Source: Rotaria sp. Silwood1 (lineage: Eukaryota > Rotifera > Eurotatoria > Philodinida > Philodinidae). From it: a stretch of DNA of 64,000 nt. Shown here in pieces: positions 1-13,102 of the stretch. The stretch spans positions 46,980 to 110,979 of the forward strand of contig CAJNOP010000177.1 of the NCBI GenBank assembly GCA_905250075.1. The letters run 5' to 3'. The position numbers and the translations under genes are program-made. How positions within the stretch are numbered: the first letter of the stretch is position 1; each line of letters begins with the position of its first letter. The notes under the pieces are model-generated. The model ran no database searches. It had not been told where the DNA came from and worked only from the letters and a program-made list of their open reading frames with translations.

Positions 1-36
1 TATACTTAATCATATATATATTTATTTTTTCCAAAC

Positions 37-1384
37 CTGGATTTTTTACACGTGCTACACCACTCGATACTGGTACAAGACTCCATACTTGTTGACGAAA
101 TGATGCATTAACACGACCACGTTCACTTGTTGACATATAGGCATGCTAAACAAAACAAATAACAAAGAGTTTTTTTAGAAAAAAAAAAAAAACTAAAGTT
201 TCTTACGAGATAACGTTCAGAAAAAACTGAAACTAAAATAACATCATCATTAAAGCGCACTTTTTCGCCTTCGCTTCGTTGTTTTGATGCTGGATGAATG
301 GTCCACCAACAAGATTCGCCTGAGAAAAAAATGATTTATTATATTAAACATATGTTTGTTTTTTTAAATTTATATATTTACCTTGTGCATCTTCTTTTAA
401 ACCGACATCAAAAGCAAGTTTGTCATTAGATGTACTAGTTGATAAACAACTCAAATACTAAAAGAAAAAAAACAATTTATATAACATATTTATGTTTTTC
501 TTGTTAAGTTTCTATTAAGAAAAATCAAAAATGAGATGATAGTCTAGACGATGATTTTTTATGGCATATCGTTTTTTTTACTAAATTTGATGATGATTTT
601 CGCATAAAAAGTAAGATTTTTTAGAACATAACAATACATTCTGATATGACCTTTTAAATATAAAAGAATTAAGTGTTTTAATTGGAAGTCTATAGAGAAT
701 TATAATTAGTCAAATAAACTATTTTTGACCTTTGTTTGTTTAATATGTCTCGAAAAGGTTATGACATAAAAATTTTAGTATAGTTTTTTGTTCTTCCGAG
801 ATTCGAATAAACTATGATCAAAGATTAATTTTTTTTTTGAAAGAATAAAATTTTAAATTTTATAAATTCTACCATTTGACTACGATAATGTCGAAGAAGA
901 ACTGCATGACCATATAATAATGTTCGAAAAGTTTGTCCACCTTGAGTTGCTGATGACTAACAAAAAAAAAAAGTTATTTTTATTTCTATATTTTTATTTT
1001 TGTTAAATTTATTACTTGTTCAGTTGAAGTTGTATTAACCATTTCTTGTAAAGCTCGTACTGATACAGCTTGTTCCAATGCAAATACACATGATGCAACA
1101 TCAGGACAACAAACCTATATCGAATATAAAAATTGAGTTTTTTTTTTAGCTATGATATTCTACTTCATTTGATATATCTTCAAGATAACACATTCGATTT
1201 CCAAATGCTTCACCTGATAATGCCATACGTTTTACACTTGATATAGGTACACAACTTAAACATATATGATCTTCCTAGAATTATATTTATTTAAATAAAA
1301 TAAAAAAAAAATGAAAAATTTTATTACCGTGCGTATAAACTGAATATCATCAGCTTCAGCACCCATGATTTGTTCATCAGCCAT
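37..1384 (-). CDS. RYR: Ryanodine receptor, N-terminal exons (gene continues past position 1)
   Basis: This is the cytoplasmic N-terminus of the calcium-release channel of the endoplasmic/sarcoplasmic reticulum. Seven exons join in frame with GT..AG borders: 1328-1384, 1164-1274, 1016-1114, 873-956, 382-457, 207-319 and 37-145. The conceptual protein starts [19 protein letters not shown] and continues with [71 protein letters not shown] and [30 protein letters not shown]. These match the conserved start of animal RyR ([62 protein letters not shown]), that is, the inositol-trisphosphate/ryanodine N-terminal and MIR region. The ATG at 1384 aligns with the family start, so the 5' end is complete; the rest of this very large gene lies left of the window. 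Exon 7 is taken to end at 37 (CAG|GTTTGG), the least certain border. Introns are mostly about 50-60 nt, but the one before exon 5 is about 415 nt. Confidence 0.93.
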
Positions 1385-4300
1385 TTTATCTATATATATA
1401 TGTATATATAATTCTTTATATCATCATTATTATTATGATCATTCGAATCTATAATTAATAGAAAAAAAAAAAAAACATAATTTTCTTACTTTTTTCTTTA
1501 TATTTGATCTATTATATTTTCATTAGTCTAATACAACCATGGATATAGTTCGTCAACTCAATGATAAGAAAAAGTTTTAAGGATAAATAACTACGATAGA
1601 ATATAACGAGAGATAATAGTAGTTAGAGGTCTTAAACGTTTACTGCTGTTATTACCTAAAGGTTTAGATTATCGGCGGCATTCAGACACAAAAAAAAAAA
1701 ATCATAGACACAACATATGATATCTGCTTAGTCTCTTATTAGATAACAATATCATTATTAGAAAACAAGAACAACAATAATAACAATTCGAATTGTTCTT
1801 CTTTGCAAAAAAAAACAAAAAAAAAACTTAGTATCATTAATCAATATTAATGATACTCTATTAATTGAACATTATTACTAAAAACAAAATTTATTTTTAT
1901 TCTTATATATCAAAAGTAAATGAGATAGACACTTAAAAATAAGCTAAATATATATATAAAGATATATTTTGGTCGAACAATATTTGCCGTAAAAGAATTG
2001 TTTCTTTTCAGAATAGAATACATAGTAGACTAGAAGACAGAAAAATACCGTTGTATTCATACGACCATTTTTTGTTTCTTTATTACTTTGTTTCTCGTTG
2101 GATAAATACAAGCAAAAAAAAAAAAAAGAAAACCGAGAACGATATCTTTGCTTGTCTGATGTATATCTTATTATTTATGAGAATAAGGCCATATGAAAGC
2201 AGGGAAAAAAAAAAGAAGTTCTGCTATGAATTGATGAGAGAATAAGCTAACATCTCTCTACCCATCATTCGTCTATCCATACGTTATATTATAGATTAGT
2301 ATATAGTGACAGCAGTTGTTCGTTTTAATCTGCTTGATATATTTTAACTGTAATATTCTATACATATGAAAAGTTATACTAACCTTTATAAGTATATAAA
2401 GAAAGAAAAAAACTATTCATACTAACTACAATATACATAGATTATTATTATATTAACTTTTATTTCCGATTGATAATGAACAAAACAAATTAGATCTACA
2501 TGTACTTCCTTTTTTTTCATTAAATAACTTACTATAATAGATGTATAAACAAAAAAAAAAAACTATGATTTATGAACAAAGAATAAAATTATACAATGTT
2601 AGTTGATAGAAAAAAATTTTTTTTTTTTTTGAAATAAATAGTTGATCGAATGATTTGATAAATTAATCGAGATAGAAAGAAGATCAAAATATGATCAATT
2701 AGTATTATTTGTTGTTATGAAATTTTTCTTTAGTTATTAATTTTTATATTTGTACTAATCTCAATTGTTAGTTAATCAACTTATTATTAGGTATATTATC
2801 GTTGATAAATTGTTGACTAGTATTAAATTTCTTCAGGCGATAGAGACTTTTCTTGTTTGTCATTTTTTTTAAAACTCAAAATGAATTTTGAAAAACAAAA
2901 AAAAAGAAAAATATCTTCAATTTTGTGAGAAATGAATTATTTAAAAAAAAAAAGAAGTGTATAACTTATTATCTATAATTATAAGAAATATGTTAAATTG
3001 ATAATTCTTGTAATGTTTTGTTTTTTTTTTCTTTGACGTCAATCATAATTCTTTTGATATTTGAACGAAGTTTTTTTTTTATTTTTAGAATTTAAATTAT
3101 TTTATTTAGTTTTTTGTTTTCAATAATAAAGAATATGATATATTGAATTTATATTAATCTTTGATTTCATAATAAAACATTTGTTTTTCTAGCTGTCAAA
3201 TAATTATCAACACAAAAAAAATATGTAGATTAGATTTGTTTAATGTAGCATAAAATCGTTAGAAAAGAAAGCAAAATTCCTACTTTTTGGTTTTGTAGGC
3301 ATTTTATATAAACAACTGTACATACTAACACAATACATAGATCGAACATTAGTATGACAGAAGATAAACACCTGATAAAACAAATAAGTATCTTTCTACA
3401 TAACTATATATTTATCTGTATAACTAGAGTTATTTCGAAGAAACGATGTAATCATAATCTGTTATATTATCATGAATGTTTAAAATAGTTTTATTAGTCG
3501 TATATTATAATTATAAGTAGTTATTATTATTATTAAGTAATATAAATATTTGAGATACAATAAGCTAAATATAAATCCTTGAAACAGGGACGTACGCAGA
3601 AATTTTCTGAGGAGAGGGCCCACCATGAAAAAATTCACTGGGAAAAAAAAACGTCTACCTGTACCCCCCCCTACAGGCGTTTTCAGTCCTGATGGGGAGA
3701 ACCAATCCCCGTGCCGCTCCCCCCTTCGGTACATGCCTGCTTTGAAAAATTATCGAGATTTATTTCTTAATATTTGACCTAGTCGAACTATGTTTCTATT
3801 TGCAAAAAAAAATAAAGTTTAGTTATTAAAATAGATTTAATATAATGAAAATTTTTTGCAATATTATCTGTTGTAAAATTCGAATCAAATATTATTAAAT
3901 TATTTCTTTAGTGTTGAGTTTTGATTATGTTATTAATCGAAAAATTCCTATTTCTGTTGTTGGAATGTAAATGTTTAATGAAGTGTAAATAAAAAGCAGA
4001 TATTGTGTCGGAAGAATTTTTGCAGAATGAATGATAATTTTTTACAATCCATTATTGAGATTGTGCCCTTTTTTTTTATCGAAGATGAGTCTAAAAAGTG
4101 CTCTCGCATACACTCTCAATTCTTAGGACAAAAAAAAAATCCAAACCAAATCGATTTAATGTTTTCTTGTTAAGAAATATCGACAATTTTTTTTTTTTTT
4201 TTATTCGAAGACGTTTTCATCGTTTATTAAAATTTGAAAAATGATTCAAATTCTTGTATTTATCAGTTTTTTAAACTTTATCGACATCGATTTCTTAGTT

Positions 4301-6305
4301 TTATTTTAAATATTTAAAAAAAAAGAAAAGAATAATCTTGTAAAAATGAATTATAAGTTATGTTATTATATTTCTGTATTTTTTATAAATGAAAATTTTA
4401 CTATAATAAACTTAACAAACACAATAAACTAAAGATCTAATTTTTAGAAAACATTAAATATTAGAAAATAAAATAAAATTGAAATTCTTATTATTTAATT
4501 TATTCTATAATAACTCATATTAATTATTCATTATGACTTATTAGAGAAGCATTATTATTATTATTATTATGAATTGATAATAATTACAAATAATCAATGT
4601 TAATCATGCAATATCTATCAACAATGTAAAAAAGAAGTTTTTCATTTAAATCATATATTTGACAGTACTTATAAACATTTGTATATTTTGATGGATAAAA
4701 ACCTGAGTCAAATTGAAAAGGATAACTTTTTTTATTAAATACGAGTACAAGTGTCCTTTTCATTCACACCTACTCTATTCTTTCACTAACATATGTCGTT
4801 TTTTTTGTTTCATGAAAGATAAATCAAAGGTACGAGTGACATTAATAAGAATTGAAATCTCTCAGAAAAAGAAAACCGTTATTAATATTAGTCTTGTATA
4901 TGACATTTTTCTAGAATACTTAGTTAAAAACAGACGTCTATACATATATCATTACATGAAACTATATATGTACTAATGTGTTTTAGTCATACGACAAAAT
5001 AATGGCTTTACAATATTATACATTTTTTGACCCAATCAACAAATTCTTCGTACAATTTTCGTGCGAGGTTAAAGCATGATCTAATTTTTGTTGATAATCA
5101 TAGAAAGATAGTTTTATTTTCTATTCTTTTACTTAATTTTTTACAAATCAAATAAATAGTTTATGTAACCAATGGTTTATAACAAATGGATTCACAGTAT
5201 TTTGAATACTTTTCAATATGAGAGAAGAAATTTTTAAACTTGAATTGTTGGGAAGTTTGCATCTTTCATTTAAACAGAACAGTATTCCTTATTTGTATAG
5301 ACTCAAAGAAACGAATAGATTCAAAATAATTCACTTCTTGATTAACTTTTTTTGCACCCAACTTTGTCTTCTATGAGGTCAACAGTACAAGAATATAAAA
5401 CAAAGTTTCACAGAACTTGTAGGAATTCATGTCATATCCAATTAATAATAATAGACATTTGTTCGAATAATTATTTCTTCAATTCTTGTGAAAATTTCTT
5501 TAGAATTAATTTCAGACAAATAATTGATTGATTTTTTCTTTTTTATGATTAAGAGAAAGGCTAACAAAAGTATTTATAAGAAAATGTATGCAAAAATTTT
5601 GACACAAATAAAAAAAAAAAAATAAAAGAATTTTAAAAGTAACATATTCTGAATCTATTCATTTTATTGATTCTTAACAAATAAGATATGTTATTTTGTC
5701 TTAATTATATACGCAAATTTGTGAAGAATCGAATGATTAATCAATCAAAAAACAACAAGAATTGTCCCCATTACGTAGAAGAGCTGCTAAGAAATATCGA
5801 AAATAGTAAAAGGCCTATTTTTTATGGACCACTCATTATCACTAGAACGATTATATTATTGATATACTGTCTGTTGTCCTATATCAACAACATCTGTCAT
5901 TTTCTATAACTATTTCAGAAGAATGTTTCTTATGGCCTGGCAAAGGGCATAGGTCCAAAATTCTACTTCTATGCTCTCACAAAGTCAATGAAACAATATT
6001 TAATATAGTGTAATTATCACAGATATTTGATAGATTTCCGTTCGAATGGAATAATGTTTTTTTTTTTTTTTTTTTGTACTTGAATATTTATTATTATTAA
6101 AGATATTTGTCATAAATGGCATGAATTAATAAAACAAAAAAAAAAAAAAGAAAAGACTAAATTCATACATGTAAAACAATTCCTTGAATAGAATCATTTT
6201 ATCTACATGATAGATAAAATCAATCAAAAAATGAGGAAAAAAAAACCAAATGTAGACAAAAAAAAATATATATACATGAGAAAATATGAAGAAAAAAAAA
6301 TCGTA
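1385..6305. other. Long AT-rich stretch without recognisable genes
   Basis: This 4.9 kb stretch lies upstream of the ryanodine receptor start and downstream of the PRL phosphatase stop. It is very AT-rich, with many A/T homopolymers and a (TTA/ATT)n run near 4552. The short open frames in it have no recognisable domains, splice context or codon bias. The promoter and 5' UTR of the ryanodine receptor gene should lie in the first few hundred bases, but no specific motif stands out. The only distinct sequence is the GC-rich patch at 3589-3740, listed separately. Confidence 0.6.
3589..3740. repeat. GC-rich repeat fragment, unclassified
   Basis: About 150 bp of sharply higher GC stand in AT-rich surroundings. 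The stretch begins near GGGACGTACGCAGAAATTTT and ends in a C-rich run with a poly-C tract at 3665-3672. The composition break and the opening motif resemble non-autonomous transposon debris in invertebrate genomes (from general familiarity; no search was possible). No coding potential, terminal inverted repeat or target duplication is visible. Confidence 0.4.
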
Positions 6306-6979
6306 TTACATAATAACACAACCTACATGTTTATCAATAAGACGATGATCTGAATGATATTTTTGAAGAAATTCTAATTGACGTATATTAAATGAACCAC
6401 GTCGACGTTTACGAACAAAATCAATTGATTCTTGTGGATTCATTCCTGCTTCACGTAAAGCCATTGCAACAAGAACAGGTGATCTATATTAGAATAAAAC
6501 AATAAATAAAAATCTTTATTAAATTAACAAACCGTCCAAGACCATGAATACAATGCACAGCAATACAACCATTTTTATTTTCTTTAACTATATTCAACCA
6601 TTTCTTACGAACTGATGAATCAGGTGCACTTCCATCTGGATATTCAAGATGCTAGAAAAAAATTAATTAAATCTATGTAATTTATTATAAAATTTAATAA
6701 AACATACATAAAATTTAATACCAGCTGCTTCAATTAGTTTTGAATCATAAGTTTCTTCTGAAACTCTTACTAATGCTGTAACACCATATTTTAAAAAAGT
6801 CTATGATAAAAAAAAAAAAGACAAAATATAGTTTCATTTTCATTCATATATATATATAGATATACTTCAATAAATGATTGAATATTTTCATCATCTGGAC
6901 TATCAGTAATAAGAAAACGATAAGTTTTATATCGAATTTCTGTTACTGATGGATAAGTAAAATCATGTTCCATAGGCAT
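6306..6979 (-). CDS. PTP4A: Protein tyrosine phosphatase type IVA (PRL family), prenylated
   Basis: A complete 167-residue gene in four exons: 6866-6979, 6708-6800, 6533-6651 and 6306-6483, all with GT..AG introns that keep the frame. PRL phosphatases are small dual-specificity phosphatases of plasma and endosomal membranes, linked to growth control and CNNM magnesium transport. Diagnostic stretches are TDSPDDENIQSFIE, TFLKYGVTALVRVSEETYD and EYPDGSAPDSSVRKKWLNIV. The P-loop is HCIHGLGR (Cys and Arg kept; the family usually has CVAGLGR). Next comes SPVLVAMALREAGM, then the basic KRRRGSFNIRQLEFLQKY. The C-terminus CVIM is a CAAX prenylation box. The length fits the family (about 173 residues). 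The ATG at 6979 is preceded by an A-rich leader. Only the two altered P-loop residues are odd. Confidence 0.95.
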
Positions 6980-7143
6980 TTTTATTTTTTTTTTTGTTTA
7001 ATAGAATTTCTTTTTGTGTTGTTGTTTTTCTTTTGTTACTAATCTCGAATTTTTGTTGATATAAGACACCAATCAAATTTATTAGAACAATATCGATATG
7101 AATAATATCGATAATAATTATATTTATTTAAATAGCGTACTAG

Positions 7144-7301
7144 TCAATCTTGTGCTCGGCAATATTCGCCCCGAGTCGTGCAGTCGTGCACGTATTCGGT
7201 CTAAAAAAAAGAAAGATGAATCAAATATTATATTAAATTAATTTAAAAGATATATTTACCTTTTGTTTCGGTGTATTTTCACCGTCAACAATTGTAGTCA
7301 T
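7144..7301 (-). CDS. Possible two-exon micro-ORF or 5' leader exons of the PRL gene
   Basis: Upstream of the PRL start, an ATG at 7301 opens MTTIVDGENTPKQK (exon 7260-7301). It is followed by a GTAAAT donor, a 59-nt intron ending TTTTAG, and TEYVHDCTTRGEYCRAQD then TGA (exon 7144-7200). The splice sites are good and the second exon is unusually GC-rich for the region. It could be a 32-residue protein, or spliced 5' UTR of the phosphatase gene with an upstream ORF; AATAAA-like sequence between the two keeps both open. No family is recognised. Confidence 0.3.
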
Positions 7302-8317
7302 GGAATATTAACAAGACGTTTCGTCAATATTCACTAAGAATATTAATTCAACTAATATATAATCTGAAAAATAAAAGTAACTGATTAAAAAATCACACTT
7401 ATATATAACGTACATTGCAAAAATTAAATTGCACCGAGAAATAGATGACGAGAGAAAATAAAAAGAAAGAACGAGAGTAATGCAGTAAAAACCGATCACT
7501 GATAGATAGATATATATACATATCTATATACTATTTTGATGTGATTAAAAAAAATATGACAAGATTCTTATGCAATGTCATGATGAATTTAAAAAAAAAA
7601 AAAGAAAAAAGAAAGGGAAAGAAAAGCAACCTTTAGATAATGACTCAAATAAATGACATGATTGTAAAAGACGGAAAATCATAGACGCAAAAAAGACTAC
7701 GCTCATGGTAGATTACATCAGCGAAAGAAAAGAAGAAGCTTAATTCATCAAGATAGAAATGTTTTTATTCGTGGATTGCTGAAGACGCGACAATAAGACG
7801 AAGTGTTACTTGCTCGTTCTTTTGTATTAATACTCGTGTGTTTACGTCTTTTGGCGACGTATAACAATTCTTCTTAAGCAATAGAAAAAAAAAGAAGAAG
7901 AAAAACAACATCAAGCATATAGACTTCATCAATAACTATAAACATTCGTTGACGAATTGACAAAGGATATACGAACATCCAGATGTAATATATGGCTATT
8001 TTCTTGTTATTAATATGTTGTCCTATAGAGTAAAAACCAAAGTACACAAAGGTCTTATAATGAAAGGCTAGCAATAATATTACGATGAATTTTTTTTCCT
8101 TCATTCCTTACAATAGTGCATAATAAGATAGTGAATATGTTGGGTGATTGGCCAATTTTGTTACACCCCAAAAAAAACACATACGCAATAAACATTTATG
8201 CGTGATGATTAGATCATCTTATAAGTTATTTCGTCTTTGAAAATAAACGATTAACAATGACACAGTTCTTTTCCCTATATCATATAAAGACAAAAAAAAC
8301 CAACAACACAAAGAATT
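7302..8317. other. Intergenic stretch, no gene seen
   Basis: About 1 kb between the PRL locus and the TAF1B stop codon. It has A-rich runs and two short open frames (7308-7499 and 7874-8104, minus) with no domain, splice context or codon bias. No repeat structure was noticed. Confidence 0.5.
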
Positions 8318-11300
8318 TCATTCAGATTTCTTTTGCTCTTTTATTAATGATTGTTCTTGTTCAAATTTAAGATCATATATAATTGGTAATTGATCAATAC
8401 CATATTGTTTCATTCCAATTTGTTTTGAAATATTTTTCATATTAAAACGTTTTAATAATGTTGATTGATAAAAATAATGATGAATACTTTGATTATGAAA
8501 ACAAAATGTTTTCAAAAATTTTGATAAAAATGAATAAAAATCTTGATTATATGGTATGGAAGAAAATTTTGTTAATGTCATTATAAGATGATTTAAATGA
8601 AAATTTGATGATGATGCATAATCAAATTGTTGATAAAGTAAATAAAAATTTTCTATTTGATTTATTGTTGTACCATTTAATAATGATAATAATGTTTCAT
8701 ATAATTCACTTTTATCAACTATTGAAAAATGACATGGTGAATATGTATTAACAATTGTTTCGAATAGTGTTGGTAGAGAATCTAAATAAGAATGTTTATA
8801 TTAATAAATAGAGTTATCAATCAATATCATATTCATAAACAATCATTGTATACAATAAAACTAATTCTTTGTGAAACAGGCTTTTAATCTTTCTGTCAAT
8901 GATTAATTTCGAAATATTTAATCAATAGTCCAACGAATAGATATACTCTCATATAAAATTCAAATCTCACTGGAATACTATAATCATGAATATTTAAAGG
9001 CGTTTAATAACTTTTATTAATAACAATCATATATGCACTTAATACATTACTCATATTTAGTAACTGCGATTTGTCAGTAATGATTTAACTAAATCATTTT
9101 TTTTTATTCATAATTAAATAAATTAATAGTAGAAAAGTCTTTGTTTTTTTTGCTTGAGTGACAGATGTCTATTACATATAGATTGACATTTTCACTATAC
9201 ATATATATATATGTATATACTGACAATATGTGTCAGTAAGAAATGATGATTATCATAATAATATGTTTCTATGTTTTCTAGTCATGCTATATAAAACTAA
9301 GAATAGATTCAATACTGATAATCCTGAATATAATTATGATGTTGTCAACATGGTTAATAAAGATTAAGTTTTTGTAGAATAATATCTATGAATAATATGA
9401 AGACGTGGGTGTAATGAATAAAAATAAGTTTTTTTTTTTTTTGAAATGTAGTGAAAATTTTTATATAAATTTCAATGACTGAGGATTATAAAATCTCATA
9501 TTTCTATGAATTTTTAGCATGTCATAAAACTACAGGAATCTATGTCATATTACTATTTTTTAATGGAAACATTAAATATTTAAATCAATAAGACAAAGTT
9601 TCGGATCAAAAGAATTTAATGACAAACATATTATTAATGTCAGGTTTTATATTTTTTGAATAGTAATCATAATATTTTAGCGATATTTAATTTTCGCTGT
9701 CTATAGATACCTAAGATAAAAAGAAAAACAAAAAACTCAATTTTTTTTTCAATTTACTTGATGATAAATTTTGAAATTTGTTCAAAAAAAATTCTTTTGT
9801 ATTTATTGCATAAATTAATGATCCTGGTTTTGAATTTTCAATTAAAATTTGTTGAATTTCTTTTTCTTTTTCATAAATATCATGTAATTTTTTTTCATTA
9901 TTTAATTCTATATTATGATTAAATATATTTGATAAATTTTTCATATATCTTAATTTTGAATGATTATCTGTAATTGTTTCTGATAATATTGATTTTCGTC
10001 CATAAAATTGATAATATCGAATAGATTGTAAATAAATTAAATAATTTAAATTTTTTAACCATAATTTATATGAAAATAATTGTTGATTTTCATTATTTTT
10101 ATTAATATGTTGAATAAATTCATCAAGTAAATAATCATTTAAAAATCTTAATAAAATAATAATTATTATGATTGATATTGATGTTAATTCTATATCAAAT
10201 GATGTAGAAAGAAAACGTTGACGTGTTAATTTTATTTCAACAATTCTATGACATATTGATTCAAATAATATACATGTATATTTATCAAATGGAAAATAAA
10301 TTTGTTGACAAAAAATTTTACAATAATGTAAAAGTATTTCATAGAAATATGTAGTAGATTGAAATATAGATTGATATAAATAAGGTTTTATTATTGGTTG
10401 AATACAATTATTATAATAAAAAAATAAATTTCCAGAATGTATATTCATTTTTTCAAGATTAAATCGATCACGACCTGTTGCTCGCATCCATTCAGGTAAA
10501 TAAGTTTTTATATTATAATATGGAATTTTATTTGTATTTATCCATTCAATTAATTGTTTTATTGTTATTGGACAATTAATTAATGTACAAGCACTATGAA
10601 AAAAGAAGCAACAAAAAAAAATGATATTTTTGTTTCTCAAAAATAATTTTATACACAAGTATTTCCTTGTAGTCTCTGCATATCTCTAGTCATTATTAAT
10701 TAGACTACTTGAACTAGATTAATTAACTCTTAAATGATTACGATAAAGATCGCACTCGAACGTTTGAGTTCAATTCATGCCTAAGGCAGACAGAGAAAAT
10801 GAAGAAATAAAGTTAATATGCCATGGGCAGTCAAAAAGTTCTGAGAATTTTCAAAAAGGACTATCGGATTTGGTGACCTACTCAGAATTAATAAACCAAA
10901 TATACCATGTTGTAGAACAAGTTGAGATGCGTCGAATGGTATATAATAAATCTTGTTTTCAAAAAATTCTGAGGGAACCAGACTGGATTTATCGATAGGT
11001 GGTCATGCATTCAAAGCACTGACCATTCTAGGCCTTGGTATCAGTCGAAAGTATTTGTAAAAATAATTTTCCTATATAAAATTTTGTAGAGTTTTTCACG
11101 GGCTACAAGGTTATGTGCTTAGTACCTCCGATCATTCTATTTTTGATAAAGAAAAATGCGACTTTTCGATGACTCACTATCGTTTGTCACGGGTAATGCC
11201 TGTCGGCGAGTCTTTGAATGCATGGCTACCCACCAGTAAATCTAATCTGATTTCCTCAAAATTTTTTGAAAACAAGATTTATTATATACCGTTTGACGTG

Positions 11301-13102
11301 CCTCGACTTGCTCTACAACATGATATGGTTGGTTTATTAATTCTGAGTATGTAACCAAATCCGACACGGTCCTTTGTGGAAATTCTCAGAAGTTTTTGAC
11401 TGTCCATAGTATGTATTGTAAATTTCATTGTGTAAGAATTTGTCAAAAACATATGTAGTCTCTATGAATTCAATCCTTTGTTTTTCTATAATTCCGATAT
11501 TCATATAACATAAACTCTACTGTCCATATATTTAGTTACGGTCAACCTAATAAGGAAATTTTTAAATTAATGAATTCAAATTAATTATTGCTATTCATTA
11601 TTATTAATAATCAATTTGTCTTTTATGTCAGATATTTTTATGATTATGCAATATTTGATTTGCAAAAATTTACTCGTATGAGGAAACTCCACTATGTGAT
11701 TAAAAGCGCTGGGAGTGATATTTTGCCTATAAGTAGAACCTGATGAGACTAAAAAAAGCCTTTATAGACCTTCCTACCGAAGCTATGACTAGTTTACCTA
11801 CTTTTCGCCTCATGCTAACATATTTAGAAACAAAAAAAAATAAATGACGAGATTTCCACCTGAGACTTTTAGCGCATACTAAAGACCATGATGCCTACAA
11901 ATGGCAAAATTTCAGATCGAGAGTTCGTCATTCGTTTTTTTTTCTTAATACCTTAGCTTGAGCCGAAAATTCAATATCCTGGTCATAGCACTGGAAGGAA
12001 AATCTATGAGGGCTTTGTCTAGTCTCATGAGGTTCAACCTATGGGCAAATTATCACTCTAAAACCTCTTTTAATTACTTAGTAGAGTCCCCTGGTTAGTA
12101 AAAACCTAGAACAAAGTGGTGACAGTTACGTGTGGTTTCAATTGCGTTTCTATTTTGAATTAATTGAAAAGAAGTAGATGCTTTTGACTGATGAGAGAAC
12201 CTTTCCAGATGTCAAATTGTTTTTCGATCGAAACGATACTGTGAATAATAGAAAAGTTAAAAATAGGTTGCTTTTTTTTTGCATTTTTTCATCTACGTTA
12301 GGTCACATATAAAGTCGACTTTCGACGTCAAACTTAGCATGAATAAAGTTTTCAAGGAAATTAGCTCATTGGTCAAAATTGTAAGTTTTCTAGTAAGAAA
12401 ATTCATTTCTACAATTTTCTTCAATATTTTTGTTTCTTACCAATGAATTAAACCAATAAGAATATCTAAATTAAGTATACATAAGTTTTTTTTTAATATA
12501 TGTGTATTTAATTTTGCTAGTTGATCATAACGATCAGTATAAATTAATTTCGATAGAATATTTGTTTTTAATCGTCGTTCTTCTTGTTTAATTAATATTC
12601 TTTGTTTATTTGTATTAAGTATACCATTAGCCGATAAATATCGTAAATAAAGCATAAATGTACATTCAATAAATTCATTATGTTTTTCTTTTTTTATATA
12701 ATCTAAATGAATAATTGATTGAATTTGTTTATTTAATATATAACTATATACTTCATATGAACTCCATACATGTTGTTCTAATAATAATCGTTCATTATCA
12801 TCATTATCATCATCAATAGATATATTCTTCATTGGTAATTTAATTTCATCTGTTAAATCTTTTGAATATGATATTATTTTATTATCTTCAAAAATTTTTA
12901 TTTCTGGTATTATTTCATCAAATGTTGATAATATTTGTGCTTGTTCAGGTACTCGACGACCTAATTGTGCATTACCTTCATTAGCAAATGAAACATGTGT
13001 TTGTAATGATAAATTTTGTGATTGACATATAATACAATACAAACGTCCATCGATAAGTTCAAATTGATTTGAACCACAATTTTGACATAGTTGATGTGAC
13101 AT
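8318..13102 (-). CDS. TAF1B: TAF1B / Rrn7-type RNA polymerase I initiation factor
   Basis: TAF1B is the TFIIB-like subunit of the SL1 complex that recruits RNA polymerase I to rDNA promoters in the nucleolus. Three exons (12441-13102, 9758-10593, 8318-8781) join in frame to about 653 residues; human TAF1B has 588. Exon 1 opens with the Rrn7-type zinc ribbon CQNCGSNQFELIDGRLYCIIC (CX2C..CX2C near residues 6-27). Across the first splice the protein reads LIGLIHCACTLINCPITIKQLIEWINTNKIPYYNIKTYLPEWMRATGRDR, matching the cyclin-fold segment of animal TAF1B ([35 protein letters not shown]). Exon 2 also carries the hydrophobic LTSISIIIIIILLRFLNDYLLDE helix seen in the family. The first intron (10594-12440, about 1.85 kb) holds two foldback elements; the second (8782-9757) is about 1 kb. 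Other introns in the window are mostly 45-70 nt, so both have probably grown by insertion. All borders are GT..AG. Confidence 0.9.
10822..11410. mobile_element. Foldback DNA element 1 (long inverted repeats) in TAF1B intron
   Basis: Two diverged inverted arms of roughly 200 bp surround a short core: left about 10822-11030, right about 11200-11410. The left arm starts CCATGGGCAGTCAAAAAGTT; the right arm, read in reverse complement, starts CTATGGACAGTCAAAAACTT, and similarity continues for most of each arm at very roughly 80-85% by eye. The open frames in each arm are a by-product of the repeat, not genes. CAGTCAAAAA resembles Tc1/mariner-type ends, but no transposase is present and no clear TA duplication was seen. 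It is a non-autonomous element, silent in an intron and old enough for its arms to have diverged. Confidence 0.75.
11664..12107. mobile_element. Foldback DNA element 2 (near-complete palindrome) in TAF1B intron
   Basis: The left arm contains AACTCCACTATGTGATTAAA and GAACCTGATGAGACTA. The right arm read in reverse complement contains GACTCTACTAAGTAATTAAA and GAACCTCATGAGACTA, so the arms match over more than 100 bp each. Imperfect pairing continues inward (GACGAGATTTCCACCTGAGA against GACGAACTCTCGATCTGAAA), which makes almost the whole 440 bp an imperfect palindrome. No coding content was found. The ends differ from element 1, so it is a separate family about 250 bp away in the same intron. 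Confidence 0.7.

Noticed and set aside
10777-11354. Two plus-strand frames of 73 and 79 codons
   Set aside because: They are the two inverted arms of one foldback element inside an intron, not genes.
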